From Gigaspora margarita (Eukaryota > Glomeromycota > Glomeromycetes > Diversisporales > Gigasporaceae): 64,000 bases of DNA. The notes under the pieces were generated by a model. That model ran no database searches and was not told the DNA's origin. It saw only the letters and a list, made by a program, of their open reading frames with translations. The DNA is taken from the NCBI GenBank assembly GCA_009809945.1, contig WTPW01000556.1:1-64000 (forward strand), given 5' to 3'. Position numbers and translations under genes: made by a program. Position 1 is the first letter of the stretch. Every line of letters begins with the position of its first letter. This document shows positions 25,047 through 37,567 of this stretch, in pieces.

Positions 25047-27072
25047 TTTTTTGGAAGATTTCTGCTAGTTAAAGATATACGTAGCAATGCGTAAAAACAA
25101 AAACAATAATTTCTGATGGATTAAGTGATTATGCTTATTAATATTATTTTACAACATATATATTTACTAGATCATAGGTAATCAATATCGGGTTAATCCG
25201 TGTCGATCTTTAGAGTTGGCCGATTATTGTACGTGGATGGAATCCATCACAAAATTTGGTCGTTACGTTTCGGATAATTATTGTTTATTTATCTTTTGAT
25301 CACAAAACATTTTATTTATATTTGTAATTAAGACAAATTCGTTTAGGATATACTTGTTGCTATGGTAAATTACCGAGATTATTCTTTTCATTTTGGGCTG
25401 AATTTAATTTTTTTTTTTTTTTTTTTTTTAAGGGTAATTCGTTGTTTCAAAAAACAAAAAAAAAAATAGTAAATTTTATAGAATAATTTGGAAACTTTGA
25501 AATTTTTCTATGTTTGAATTATAATGAAAATTTTTTTATGTTTGAATTATAATGAAAATTTTTTTTTTTGTTAAGATTTTTTTCATTTATAATAAATTGT
25601 GGAGATATTTATTCCGGTTCAGTTGGCGATAAATTATACCAGTGGATCGTGAAATATTTATATATTTTATTTTACTACTATGCAATTTTTAGTATTCCAA
25701 ATTTATACAATAGTATTACTCTGCCGTTTATTATCATTTTTTGTATATATAATTTTACCGATTATTTGCATCTTAAAGAATAATAATTTACAGCAATATT
25801 GACATATTTCATACAAACATGATATTTTTCATGTCAATGGAGTAATAGCATGTAACATTATGAAATAAATATATATTGCTTATGAAAGGTTTATATAAAA
25901 TTCTCGTACCGAAAAATTTATAAGCAATTGCTTCAATTTTTGATGGATATGAGCAGAGATTTAACAGCTGCGGCATATTTGACGAAGATGATTGGATTTG
26001 AAATTCTTAATATTTTTGACACATTAGTAAATATCTTTTATTAAACTATAATTATTAATATAGAATTACATATTTACAAATTTTACTTTATACTAGACAC
26101 TTTTTATATTACAATATTACCTAGATGATCACGCTTGCATACTGGGTGGCACAAGATCTTTACTTTGCACAAGATCTTTCAATTTATGTGGCACTGCTCG
26201 AAAAAGGAAATTATATTTGAAAAGATTAGATTGATATAATACTAGATGCACCAATCAAGTTTAGATCAATGAACATAATAAAACTTTGTCATACTGCAGT
26301 ACTGATTAACAGTGATGTTATAGGATAGAAACGCAGTCCGGTGTCCCAGACATGCCCGCAGTTACTCAAAATTTTTTATTATATTTTTTCTCCTCGCATG
26401 ATCTAGCAGGCCTCCGACCAGGGTGTCCAGGATTATGATCCGGTAAATGCCAAATTATGCATCCGTTAAATTACAAATTATGACTTATGTGGACCCCAGG
26501 ATTAGGGTTAAAAAATTTTGCTGCCCAAATATCAAGATCTGCTGTAATGCAAGACAAACGTTATAACCAAAAATTTAGTCTATGAAACTGTTTTTACGTG
26601 TTATTATACAAATAATATTTTCGAACTCTAACCTAATTGCAAGATTTTATCCCTAATCTAAAAGCACAAAATTTTACTAGAAATTTTTTGTATTCTAATT
26701 TTGCCCATGTCAAAAATTACAAGTATGTATGTACGTACGTTACGTAACTTACTTTGTACAAAATAGTGTGTTGGCATATAATCGTTATACCAATGCTATA
26801 AAAGTTCCGGTATAATAAATAATTGTTACTACATTCGGATCTATTAATTTAAAGTGTAGATGCTATGATAGTTTAGCCAGCATTATTCACATGATCCTAC
26901 TCGAAATAGCCAACGTTAGAGCATAATATTGGCCGACTTGATATCACATTCTGTGTAACTTAACCTGTGTTACATCAATTGGCCAATAGAAATTTCTTTA
27001 TACGAGAGAATGGATAAATTATGTGAGATTATGCGAATTTCTTTTATGTGCTTAAGGTGAATTATGCGGATA
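25047..27072. other. Upstream region of the kinase gene and AT-rich intergenic
   Basis: The promoter of the kinase-TPR gene should lie just right of 25046, but no clear TATA or other motif stands out. A T tract and A tract at about 25409-25475 are simple sequence. A short imperfect hairpin at about 26936-26991 has ATTGGCC ends. A segment near 26330-26500 has GC-richer blocks (CCGGTGTCCCAGACATGCCC) that may be a decayed repeat. No gene was seen. Confidence 0.4.
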
Positions 27073-28075
27073 CTAGTGCGATAGGTGGCGCTTACGCGCC
27101 ACCCATCTTATTTGTTTTTTATTTTTTAAACTATATTAAAAATTTTTTTACAGAATTTATCTATTGTAGCATACAAATATTTGCGTAAGTTACATTGAAA
27201 TTATATGTCACTTTGGTTATATTAAATACTAACACTTGAATGACTATATAGTAAATTCTTTCTATACCAACGTTTTTTTTATAATGCAAAAACGAAAAAC
27301 CAACTTTGCGTTGCTTACAGTAAATTAAATTAAAAATAGATGCGATTGAGCGACTGAAGTTTTCAAATTCCATGTGATGCAAAACGAAGATCGACTATGC
27401 ATGGTCTAATTTACAATAAAAAAAAAAGAAAAAAAAAAACGAAAAAAACCTTTGACCGACCAAAGTTTTCAAATTATTAATTTACAATAAATTAAAAAAA
27501 AAAACCGACTGACTGACCAAAGTTTTTGATTCCATGTAGTACAACGAAAGTCAATTCTGCCTGGTCTAATTATACATACATTCTTTTGAAAACAATAGCT
27601 TAAATGAACCCCATACTTACCTATCTATTTATAATTTATAGATTGATTATAAAAACATGAACAAATATTCATCAACAGTTTTAAATAGAATTGTCATAAG
27701 GTAACCAAAATTTTCCCACAATTTGATCACATTTTTGAATGCAACATTACATCTGTCGTCATTATTAATACATCGATATGACGAATCGTATATAAAAAAG
27801 ATGTATATTAATTTAAAAAATTAAATTAAATTAAATTAAAAAAGAAAAAAAAAGGAAAAAAAACTGACCGACCGACCGAAGTTCTCAGATTCCATGTAAT
27901 GCAAAACGAAAAATTAACTTTGCCTTAGATGTGAAGATTATTCTATTAATTCAAAAAAAAAATCCATTAGACTGACTAACCGAAGTTTTCAGTTTCCATG
28001 TATTGCAAAACGAAAAAACAACTTTGCGTGGCCTAATTTTAGAAGCGAGCAGCATGATTATATTATTTACAGTAA

Positions 28076-28116
<41 letters not shown>

Positions 28117-28316
28117 TTGACTGGCCAAAGATTTTAGATTCCATGTAATATAAACGAAAGTCAATGTTGCGTGGCTTAGTTATACATTCATTNAAAAAAA
28201 AAATCCATTAGACTGACTAACCGAAGTTTTCAGTTTCCATGTCTTGCAAAACGAAAAAACAACTTTGCGTGGCCTAATTTTAGAAGCGAGCAGCATGATT
28301 ATATTATTTACAGTAA

Positions 28317-28357
<41 letters not shown>

Positions 28358-30110
28358 TTGACTGGCCAAAGATTTTAGATTCCATGTAATATAAACGAAA
28401 GTCAATGTTGCGTGGCTTAGTTATACATTCATTCTCTTCAAACAATTGCCAAAGTGAACTCCATACTTTCCCTTGCGATTTTATACAGTTTTAAATAGAA
28501 TCGTCATAGGATGACCAAAATTTTCCTATAATTCGATCATGTTTTCAGAAGCAGCTTTAACTCGATCATTATGAACACATCGAATGTGCCGAATTTTTGC
28601 ATGCAAAAAAGATGGCAGTAAATTAAAAAAAATAAAAATAAAAAATTGAAAGTAAAACTGACTGACTGAATGAAGTTTTCAGATGCAAAACGAAAATCAA
28701 TTTTGTTTAAAAAAAAAAATCTGACCACTGACCAGTTTTCACATTCCATGTAATGCAAAACGAATAATCAACTTGCGCAGCCTAATCTTAGATGTGAGCA
28801 TGATTATATTATTTACAGTAAATTAATAAATGAAAAAAAAAAAACTGACCGACTGACCGAAGTTTTCAAATTCTCTGTAGTACTAAACAAAATTAACTTT
28901 GTGTGGCATAATTATACATATATTCTTTGAAAACAATTGCCAAAATGAACTCCATATTTACCCTGGCAATTTATAATCAACTTTGCACAGCCTAATCTTA
29001 AATGTGAGCATGATTATATTATTTCAGTACAGTAAATTTAAAAAAAAAAACTGACTGACTAACCGAAGTTTTCAGATTCCATGTAATTCAAAATGAAAGT
29101 CAACTTTGCATAGCCTACTTTACAGTAAATTAAAATAAATAAAAAAAAATTAAAAAAAAAAAAAATTAAAAAAAGAAATAAAAAATACCTAACTGACAGA
29201 CTGAAGTCTTCAGATTTCATGCAATGCAGAAAAATCAACTTTGCATAGCCTATTCTTAAATGTGAACATTACACTTAATTTAAAAAAAAAATCTGAACGA
29301 CCTACCAAAGTTTTTAGATTTCATGTAATGCAAAATGAAAATCAACTTTGCGGCCTAATTATACATTCTCTTGAAAACAATTGCCAAAATGAACTTTATA
29401 TTTTCGTGGTGATTTATAATTTATAGATCATACAAAACATGTTGATATAAAGTCATTAAAACGAACAAACATAGTTTTAAATAGAATTATTATAGGCTGA
29501 CCAAAAATTTTCCCACGTTTTTGGATGCTTTAATTTTGTTGTCATTATTAATACATCGATATACAAAACATATGTTAAAATAAGTTTTCCCACACACTGG
29601 TCACGTTTTTTGAAGATGACTAATCAAAAATGTTTAAACAGAAGAACTTTGCTTTAGGGATTACATCAAAAAATGATACATTGCAGTGCCCTGAGTTATA
29701 TAATCAATTTACGAACAAAAGACCAATCGGCATGCAGGATTGAAACCCGATTCCTTTATTGTGTTCTATAATATTAATAACAAAAAAAAACTGATATAAT
29801 AATTATGTTTTCTGTTAGTTTTCCCACGTTTAAGTCACATTTTTTGGATACGACTAATCAAAAACGTTTAAACAGACAAACTCAAAATTAGATGGTTTAG
29901 AAGATTTGAATATAGATAATATCTTTTTATAACTTCTAAAGTTTCCCACGGGTCTTTTGATTTTTCTCAAAGTGCACAACCAAAAATTCAGTTTTTAAAT
30001 ACAATCAATCAAAAAGTACACAAATATAAAATTCACACACAAATCACGCTTTTCGGTTATGGCCAATTAAAAACGTTAAAGTGCACAGACCCAAGAATAA
30101 ATGATATAGA
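27073..30110 (-). mobile_element. Non-autonomous Helitron-like element 2 (inverted copy)
   Basis: On the minus strand it starts TCTATATCATTTATTC after an A (30110) and ends CGCACTAG before a T (27073). A terminal hairpin lies at 27080-27107 (stem GATGGGTGGCGCG / CGCCACCTATC). Both ends match element 1 at 4074-7135, and the length (3,038 bp) is nearly equal. The inside repeats the same plan: a 3' array of about 130-bp units with GATTCCATGTAATGCAAAAC (plus-strand view) and poly-A tracts, and a 5' part with several diverged end-like units containing TTTTTGATTAG and CGTGGGAAA. No coding sequence. A single N at 28192 marks an assembly weak point. Confidence 0.74.
27955..28432. repeat. Near-identical 235-bp duplication around an N
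   Basis: 27955-28190 and 28194-28432 are almost the same sequence, including TCCATTAGACTGACTAACCG, GAAGCGAGCAGCATGATT and a poly-A run of about 31-32. The two copies are joined by one N. Their identity is far above that of the other units in this array. This may be a very recent duplication or an assembly artefact where contig ends were joined. Confidence 0.7.
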
Positions 30111-30294
30111 TTATACAGGATCATACTCCTAATGAGGTCGTACCAAATCACACGATTTTGCACCTACTGAATATCATGTGACACTTAACGTACAGTACGT
30201 AAACTATCTAAATTGAATTAATTATTGTATAATCATTCAATTTATGTTAAGTAGATAGTGTTCAAAGTTTGGAAAAATTTCCTGATTTCTAATA

Positions 30295-30488
30295 CCGTAT
30301 GCCTCCGAAAATAAGCACCCTTTTTTTACTATAGAGGTGCTTATTTTCGGGTATAATCTCAACTAATAATTCAAATGATTTGATATTTAGTTGCTTATTT
30401 CTATTATATAAGGGGTGCTTATTTTCGAGTATATATGAATTGTAGGGGGTGCTTATTTTTGGGGGTGCTTATTTTCGGAGGAATACGG
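30295..30488. mobile_element. TA-flanked MITE (Tc1/mariner-like), 194 bp
   Basis: Terminal inverted repeats CCGTATGCCTCCGAAAATAA and TTATTTTCGGAGGAATACGG sit between TA dinucleotides (30293-30294, 30489-30490). Extra copies of GGTGCTTATTTTCGG lie inside. The core CCGAAAATAAGC is shared with the element at 13867-14182, so both may respond to related transposases. Confidence 0.78.
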
Positions 30489-31511
30489 TAGCTGTGACAG
30501 AAATTTCTAAACTTTAAATGAAATTATTTTGGCAATTATCTTATAATTTTTTATATCAATTTTATAAAATAAAATATTCATTTTAAAAACTTTTTATCGA
30601 ATTTTGTGAGTTGTTATAGAGAAATTTTCATTTAAAGTTTGAGAAAATTTCTGACATCTCGAAAAGAACGTAACTATAGTAAAAAATTTCTTAATATTTA
30701 AATGAAATTTTCTTGACAACTATTTAACAGAATTCGATAAAAATTTTTTTTAAATGAATTATACTGTTTTATAGAATTACTTTAAAAAAATTTCATCAAA
30801 TTCTATCAGACAATTGTCAAGAAATTTTTGTTGAAATTTTAGAAAATTTATACCATGCTATTTTCTTAGGATGCATAGAAAATTTAAATAAAAATTTCTC
30901 ATCAACTACTTAATAGAATTTGATGAAACATTTTTTTAATTTAATATTACTAATTCCTAGAGTTGTTTAAAAAAATTAGCAAATTATATCAAATGGTTGC
31001 AAAGTATCACATGATATTCAGTATTGCAAAATCATGTAATTTGGTATGTGCCTGTAAACCATCTACTCTAAAGTTTGCAAAATGCTTGTTTCATATATAT
31101 CACATGATCTATACTCATGATTTGGTAGTGTTAAGCTTAAAAGAAGTTTGTAATCTACCTATAATCTTCTATGATAATTAACCAATCAAATTATATAATT
31201 TTTAAATTTTGTTGCTTTAATACTATACTACAAAACAAAAAACAACTCTATATAAAAAAAACTTACAAAATAATAAAAATACACAAAATATTTTATCACA
31301 TATATTTAGAGAATAGAAGATATGCAAAAAGTAGATAAATACAATATTTATTATTAATAAACTTAAGATTTACACAATACTAGTATATAAACTAAATTTA
31401 CAGTTAAACAAACCAATACAAATCAAACCCTTGCTTAATATCAACTCTTTCTGATGATCCCTTGTACCAAAAATTTCAAGAAGTCCAATCTATGAAAACT
31501 TTACATTTAAC
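30489..31511. repeat. Palindromic AT-rich repeat region
   Basis: Between about 30490 and 30910 there are nested inverted repeats: AGAAATTTCTAAACTTTAAA against TTTAAAGTTTGAGAAAATTT, and CTTGACAACTATTTAACAG against AGACAATTGTCAAG. The same kind of palindrome recurs at 40388-40480, 42270-42370 and 51990-52100. From 30911 to 31511 nothing is recognised; the 72-codon frame at 30963 has no supporting feature. Confidence 0.45.
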
Positions 31512-31920
31512 TAGTGTTCTGACCCATCATGAAAATCCCAACTTGGGTCACTCAGGTGATCCAGATGAACACTAAGTAATAGAAAAAAATTTTGCTACAG
31601 GTCACCCATGGGTAGGCAGACTAATTCTAAAAAAAAAAAGTAAAATTTCAAAAAAAGAATTATGTTAAAAAAAAAGAGAAAGACAAAATATAAATAAGTA
31701 ATATAAAAAAACATTACCTATTATAACCAACTCAAATAGGCCACTTATGTGAGTATCCTGTAGGTTGACCCACAGGTGACCTGCAGGTCAACCAACAAGT
31801 GACCCACGAGTTGACCAATGGGTGACCCGCAGGTTGCCCACTCAGGTGACCATAATTTAACCCAGGTCACTTGCCCACCTGCGGGTGACCTAGATTAGAC
31901 CTACTCGGGTCAGAAAACTA
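31512..31920. mobile_element. hAT-like MITE with GGTGACC motifs
   Basis: Ends TAGTGTTCTGACCC and the inverted GGGTCAGAAAACTA pair at 13 of 14 positions. Flanks CATTTAAC and TATTTAAT share the central six bases, as in a decayed 8-bp duplication. Many degenerate GGTCACCTGNGGGTGACC motifs occur in the right half (31735-31900). Non-coding. Confidence 0.6.
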
Positions 31921-33114
31921 TATTTAATACATAAAATAGTAAATTGGCTCTACTAAATAAAGCCTATAGTGAGTGGCACTTGTCATTTAGAGGTAAAATT
32001 CATAGACTACCTGCTGATAAACTTAGAGTTTATTACTTACTATTAGTGGACATCTTGCTTGGCACTATTGAGCAAAGAAGTAGTAGGCACTAACCTAGAG
32101 CTTAGTTTTGAGATGTGTTATTATGCTGGGTGTAACTTCTACCAACTCCTTATACTTTGGTACCTCTCTTGGGGTTTTTTTTTACCTTTGAAATTTTTTT
32201 GAAATTTCACCAAAAAGTGGGAAATCTAGCTTACCTTCTCCAAAAGATTAGCAGTGTTTACTTTTTCTGAATTGGAAAAGCGCCTACCAAATTGGATCAA
32301 GTTACGAGTGCATTTTGAATTTATCTGGAACAAACAATGAATAGCACATGGACACATAGAAACCAAACTGAAATAAAATTTCTTATAATGCATCCCAACA
32401 CTGGCATAGTTATAGTTTTAGTTTTAGTGTATTACCTTTCTATCGCTTCTTTTATATCTGTAAATATAGTACTTTGGTAAAGCTGTATGCTTTATGCAGT
32501 CTATATAATTTTTAAATTAGTTCTTATGAATGATGTCAATTTTATTTTTTTTTTCTTGTTTTGTCTATTCTTATTTTATATTTGTTTTTGTTGGATTTCA
32601 TGTAGGTTTTTTAGTAGCACCCCTTTTTATATTTTCTTTTTTTCTAGAATAAATTTTGTCATATGGGCCTAGAGTTAATATTCCTTGTACTAGAGGCTAA
32701 GTAGAAAAGATTAGAGAAAGTTAGTAATATTAACAAGCTATCTTTGAAACATTAAAGAAAGAAAGAAGATAGGAAGATATTTCTAGCTATCACAAAAAGA
32801 GGGGAAGATCTTTTTGTTTTGGCTTTAAGTAGCTAGACAGGCTATCTACTTCTACACCATTTGGTGTTCAAGTAGTGCAGTAGGTCACACTTATGTATCC
32901 AGGTACTTAGGTACAACTGAGATAGCAAGGTGATGCTAAACTTATGTTATTAATTAAAGCTATGTAGGTACATTTGTAAATACAAGCAGATTAATAAAGT
33001 ATTAGTGTGGCTACTAAAGTTTTTAAAAAAAACCCCAATACAAATATTAAACCTGGATCTCTTGCTATTAAAGCTTGCATTTATTTAATAATTGGTGCCG
33101 TAAGTCAAATCATG
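31921..33114. other. Intergenic, nothing recognised
   Basis: A/T-rich but slightly more complex sequence. No frame above 61 codons, no domain motif and no ordered repeat was noticed. Confidence 0.35.
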
Positions 33115-33345
33115 CTATGTTGTAATGTAATAATTAATTACTGCGAAAGTAGTAATTGTAATAATATTTATTATATGTAATAAATATTATTACATATAGT
33201 AATATTTTATTATTTGTAATAATTATTATTACATGTAATAATTATTATTACATGTAATATTTATTACTACATGTAATAAATATTACTACACGTAAAATAT
33301 TTTATTGTAAGTAGTAATTATTACTGCAAGTAATAATTACTAGCA
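33115..33345. repeat. TAATA / TTACATGTAA palindromic low-complexity repeat
   Basis: Runs of TAATAATTATTATTACATG and close variants alternate; each ACATGT node is a small palindrome. A related stretch with TACTACATGTAGTAAATAAT lies at 38320-38530. Simple-sequence repeat. Confidence 0.6.
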
Positions 33346-34049
33346 GCCCTTCAACATTTAAAAAAAATAATAAATAATTACTAGCATTAATCAAACTTGA
33401 AAGTTAAATATCAGTTAGATCAGCAAATTTACATGCAAATTAAAGCTAGATGCATTTATATATGCATGCAGTTTAATATTTACTATATTTGTAAAATGTA
33501 ATAATATAGTAAAAAAATTGTATATAAATATGTATAGATAAGCAAGTTAAAATAGATCTCTTTCTTCTCTTTCTCGCGTAATACTGTAATATAAAGTAAA
33601 TACTAAGTAAATACAAACCTTATCATTGCGATAACTGCAGGTTTGATCAAAGGTGTAAAGTGTGGTTGTGTTTGAAGGCAAAGGCATAATTAGTATTGAG
33701 TAGTAAAAAAAAATAATGAAAGTAAAAGTCTTACCTGATATTGTCATAAGACAAACCATATGATAGTTTTTATTATAAAAAAATATATTTTTATAAAGTA
33801 TATATAACAATTGAAGAAATCAGTCAATAAATATAAACTTAAAACATTCGAGATTAGAAATGCTATTGGAATGTATAATATTAACATAATAGGAATTGAG
33901 ATTAAAAAAAGCAAATGAATATTATTAAGATCTGATAATACGTTAAATATTTATAGCATTTACTGTTAGATATTGTTGATAATTCATATATTATGATACT
34001 ATTATGGAGTCAAAAACTGGGCAGGCATAAGCATTCGAACAAGATATGA
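33346..34049. other. AT-rich intergenic
   Basis: Nothing recognised. The 87-codon minus-strand frame at 33547-33810 is low-complexity and has no motif. Confidence 0.35.
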
Positions 34050-34270
34050 GAATGATATGGATAAGAACAATGAAAGCTGTTATTGCAGAGAAATTTAGAA
34101 TGAAAAAAAATAATAAAGTATTTACTTATCTGCTAGTAGTGATAGTTTAGCTAATCCTGGATTTGTTACTTTATTGGAATAGGAGTTAAAATCGAGGAAT
34201 TTGATAAACATGCATTGTATTATTATGAAGAACTGGAGTTGGTAATGGCAAATTTATGAATGTAAGATAT
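34050..34270 (+). pseudogene. Sel1-like repeat relic
   Basis: A frame at about 34168-34260 reads CYFIGIGVKIEEFDKHALYY, then YEELELVMANL and a stop. This follows the Sel1-like repeat plan (GY.Y..GIGV..D..KA..YY..A...G.A). Just upstream, fragments in other frames (SCYCREI; NNKVFTYL) look like a preceding repeat broken by frameshifts. Kinase-Sel1 and Sel1-only proteins are abundant in mycorrhizal fungi; this would be a dead piece of one. No start and no conserved splice sites remain. Confidence 0.45.
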
Positions 34271-34735
34271 TTATATACTTTAAAAAATCTAACACTGTAT
34301 AATGAATTCTTATAGTTCATTTATTGTTGTAGAAGTTGAAAATGATTACCTGCAGAACAGATGAATATTATCTAAACATAAATGTATTTAGCAATTATTA
34401 CCATTTATCGAGGTAACTCAAATTATAATATAACTAGAGTATAAGTCCAGAGCTTATAACGATGATTTTAGCAAGCTATAAGCCTGAAAAATCTGGTCAT
34501 GTACATGATCACATTTTTAGGAGCATTACAAACAGAAAATGCAGGTTTGGTATTTCTATTATGAATGCATCAACATTGTAATTTCAGTCATCAAAGCACA
34601 CTTCGCTCTGGACAATTATGATATAATACTAAACTGAGTTTACTAATCAGTGACCCAGGTCTATTCTTTTGATTACTAATATAAAGATAATTCATGCACG
34701 CATATTTTACATTTAGATTATACAGATAATCTTGT

Positions 34736-37148
34736 TTGTTTCAAAAAATGTCTTCACCTAATAATATTAATGAAGAGTCTTTACCTAATAATATTAATGA
34801 AGAACTTACTTCAACTGTTAGTCCTGAAGGAGATAGTAGTAATAGTCAACAAAAAATAATTGGTCGACCTTTTAACCCCATTTGGGAACACTTTAATCAG
34901 GTAGAAAAAAAAGAGTGAACATTACTTAGCAAGTTGCAAATACTGTTCACAAAAGTGGCCACGCGGTGATATTTCTACCTTTAAAATGCATATTGAACAT
35001 AACTATCCTAATGCCCTATTAGAAGCACAGCTTTTTTATTTCAAACAATTATCTAAAGATAACGAAGACCAAAAATCAAATAAAAAATGAAAAGTAGATA
35101 TAAAAAACAAGGAAGATATCCTTAAATATGTTGAGAATCAAGAATTAACCCCCAAAAGGCAAGAACAATTAGAAAATGGCATGTGTCTTGCATTTTTTGC
35201 ACAGGTATCTCATTTAATGTCGCCAAGAATAAAATTTTTCGTATGTCTTCAAGATCTCAGACTGGGTTTTAAAATACCTGGTTCTAAAACACTTGCAGGG
35301 AGAATTTTTAACAAGCAAATTATTCAGGTGGAAGCAAAATTGGAAAGTAAAATACAAAATAAAAATTACATTACACTTGGTATTTAAATATTATTAAAGT
35401 TTATTTTTGACAATCTAAATAAAATAATAATATTTTTATTTTATTTTTTTATAGCACTTGATGGGTGGACAGATCCACAAGGCTAATCAATTTGGAACTT
35501 TTTGCTTTTGATACCTGACGCAAAGAGCATTTATATGCCTTGCATAACTATTCAAATATGCATCATACATTGGAATTTCTTGCACAAGAAATCAAACAGT
35601 AGTTACTCAAATTGGAGCTGAGAAAATTTGTGCAGTAGTTAGCGATAATGGTGCGAATATTGCAGCAGCATAGTGACTAATTACACAAAAATTTTCTCGT
35701 ATTGTAAATGTGTCATGTATAGCCCATAGGCTAAATCTTATCTGTAAAGATATTATAAAAGAATCTTTTTCAAAATGTGTTTTATCTCAAGCAACATTAG
35801 TTGCACAATTTTTTAAATCATCTCACATAGCTAATTCAGCACTTGAAAATGAAATTCAAATTAACAATATTGTAGGTTGGGGTATCAAATAATATATAGT
35901 AACTCATTGGTCAAGTTATTATGATACAATTTATTCAATATTACATTTGAAGGTTGCATTTATTTGAGTAAGTTCTATATATTTAAGTTAAAATAAAAAT
36001 GCAATTCTAGTAAACTCTCGATTAGTGAAAAAATTTGGTTTGTCTAATAACTTCCCTATTTATTTACAAAAAGATTTTAGAACATGATCTGGATAAATAG
36101 AGGCTCATTTTATAATAACTTATACTTTATGACTACTGTTCTATGGCCTATTAAAGAATCCATTGTTCAACTTGAGAGTCAGGATTCAACGCTAGCAGAT
36201 TGTTTCATTTATTTAATAAAATTAGTATCTACGATCTATCAAATGTCTCAAGATCAACATGTTACATTTTGAAGACATTGTATTAATTCTATCAATCAAC
36301 GATTTTTGGAGTTTAATGAAGATATATATTATTTGGCATATTTCTTGTATCCGAAATTTAAAAGTAAATTGTATAATTTATGTTTATTATTTTTTGCTTT
36401 TTTATTCTCTGTTGTCCTAAAAAGCACTAATATTCTATCATGTATATTAGGTCACGGTTTTAAAAGGAGTCAATACAAAAAAATTTCAAGATTTGCAGGT
36501 AATTTGTGGAAGGCTTTTGGTAATAGTGAAAGCTCTTGCCAACAACTTTTAGAACAGCTTGCTTCTTATAAACTAAGCGAGCCACCTTTTAATGAACTAT
36601 TTGAACCTGATTGCCAAACACCACAGACATGGTAAAAAACAATTGAAGATGTTTATGATCATCTTCCTACCTTAGCAGTTAAACTCCTTAATATTACTCT
36701 ACATTCTGCTTCTTGTAAGAGGGTCTTTTCAACTTTAGGATAGATCTATGGAAAAAAAATCAAATTGGCATTTGAAAAAGCTGAAGCATTAGCGAAGATT
36801 CATCGATACTATACAATATATGTGAAAGAAGAAATTTCTTATATTAACCATGAACTTACTTTAGAAGATATGTTGGCTGCAGCAAATTAAGTCAAGGAAG
36901 TTGATGATAGTGATTCAGATGAAGATTCTGATGAGGATGATGATGATGAAATCGAAATTGAACTATTAGATGAGATATTGGATTTGGAAGAAATTTTTGA
37001 TTTGAATCATGAAATTTTTAGAGAAAATGGTCAAAACAATATTAGATCAGATTCTGAACATGTAGCTGAAGAAGATCCAAATTATAATTACAATTTAGAT
37101 GATTTGTTTATGAAGTTTTTTCATAGCAAAAAATTTCAGGTTAGATAG
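34736..37148 (+). pseudogene. hAT-family transposase, decayed
   Basis: In order: a polar N-terminus; a BED-type zinc finger near 34920-35010 (HYLASCKYCSQKW, then TFKMHIEHNYPNA, so C-C-H-H); LDGWTDP near 35456, where the first catalytic Asp of hAT enzymes lies; SDNGANI near 35641, the second Asp region; then CIAHRLNLICKD. A C-terminal dimerisation segment near 36650-36890 includes SASCKRVFSTLG, followed by an acidic tail (DSDEDSDEDDDDE). A GT-AG intron is likely at 35380-35454, just before the LDGWTDP motif. The frame is broken by a shift near 34912-34918 and by in-frame stops, including near 35087, 35484, 35671, 36633 and 36741. It cannot make a full enzyme. A possible right end of the element is the TCATCTCTA near 37230-37240; no matching left end was found. 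Confidence 0.85.
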
Positions 37149-37391
37149 TGTACTGTCTAAAATAGACTATTACATAAATGTATTGTATCTAAATTCTTTT
37201 TTTGAGTAATACGATTTATCAATAAATAAGATTGATTCATCTCTAATAAGATAATACATTTGAAATCATCAAAACGTGCTATTACCTTTATTTATTTGTT
37301 TTTTTTTTAAAAAAAATTATTACAAATTGGCAGTTTTTTACAGTAACTATTTAATAGTAAGTGATGCTAAAAGAAAACTTATATTTCCAAT

Positions 37392-37559
37392 TAGAGATGA
37401 TCAATCAAAATTTTTTTGATTTTCATATGATTGATTTTTTTTCTTATCATTAGAATAGTTTTCTAAATTAAATTTAATGCATTTGATTTTTCTAACATAT
37501 TGACAAAAAATTTAGTAAATTGAGTATATAATTAGTTATTGTGTGATCAATCATCTCTA
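37392..37559. mobile_element. hAT-type MITE beside the transposase relic
   Basis: Ends TAGAGATGATCAATCA and the inverted TGATCAATCATCTCTA are flanked by TTTCCAAT (37384-37391) and TTTACAAT (37560-37567), 7 of 8 matching. The terminal TAGAGATGA also appears in inverted form near 37230-37240, just right of the hAT transposase relic (GATTGATTCATCTCTA), so this MITE may have been moved by that transposase family. Confidence 0.75.
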
Positions 37560-37567
37560 TTTACAAT

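Noticed and set aside
29690..29765. tRNA-like GGGTTTCAATCCTGC motif on the minus strand
   Set aside because: No acceptor stem, D-arm or anticodon arm could be folded around it; it lies inside a repeat element.
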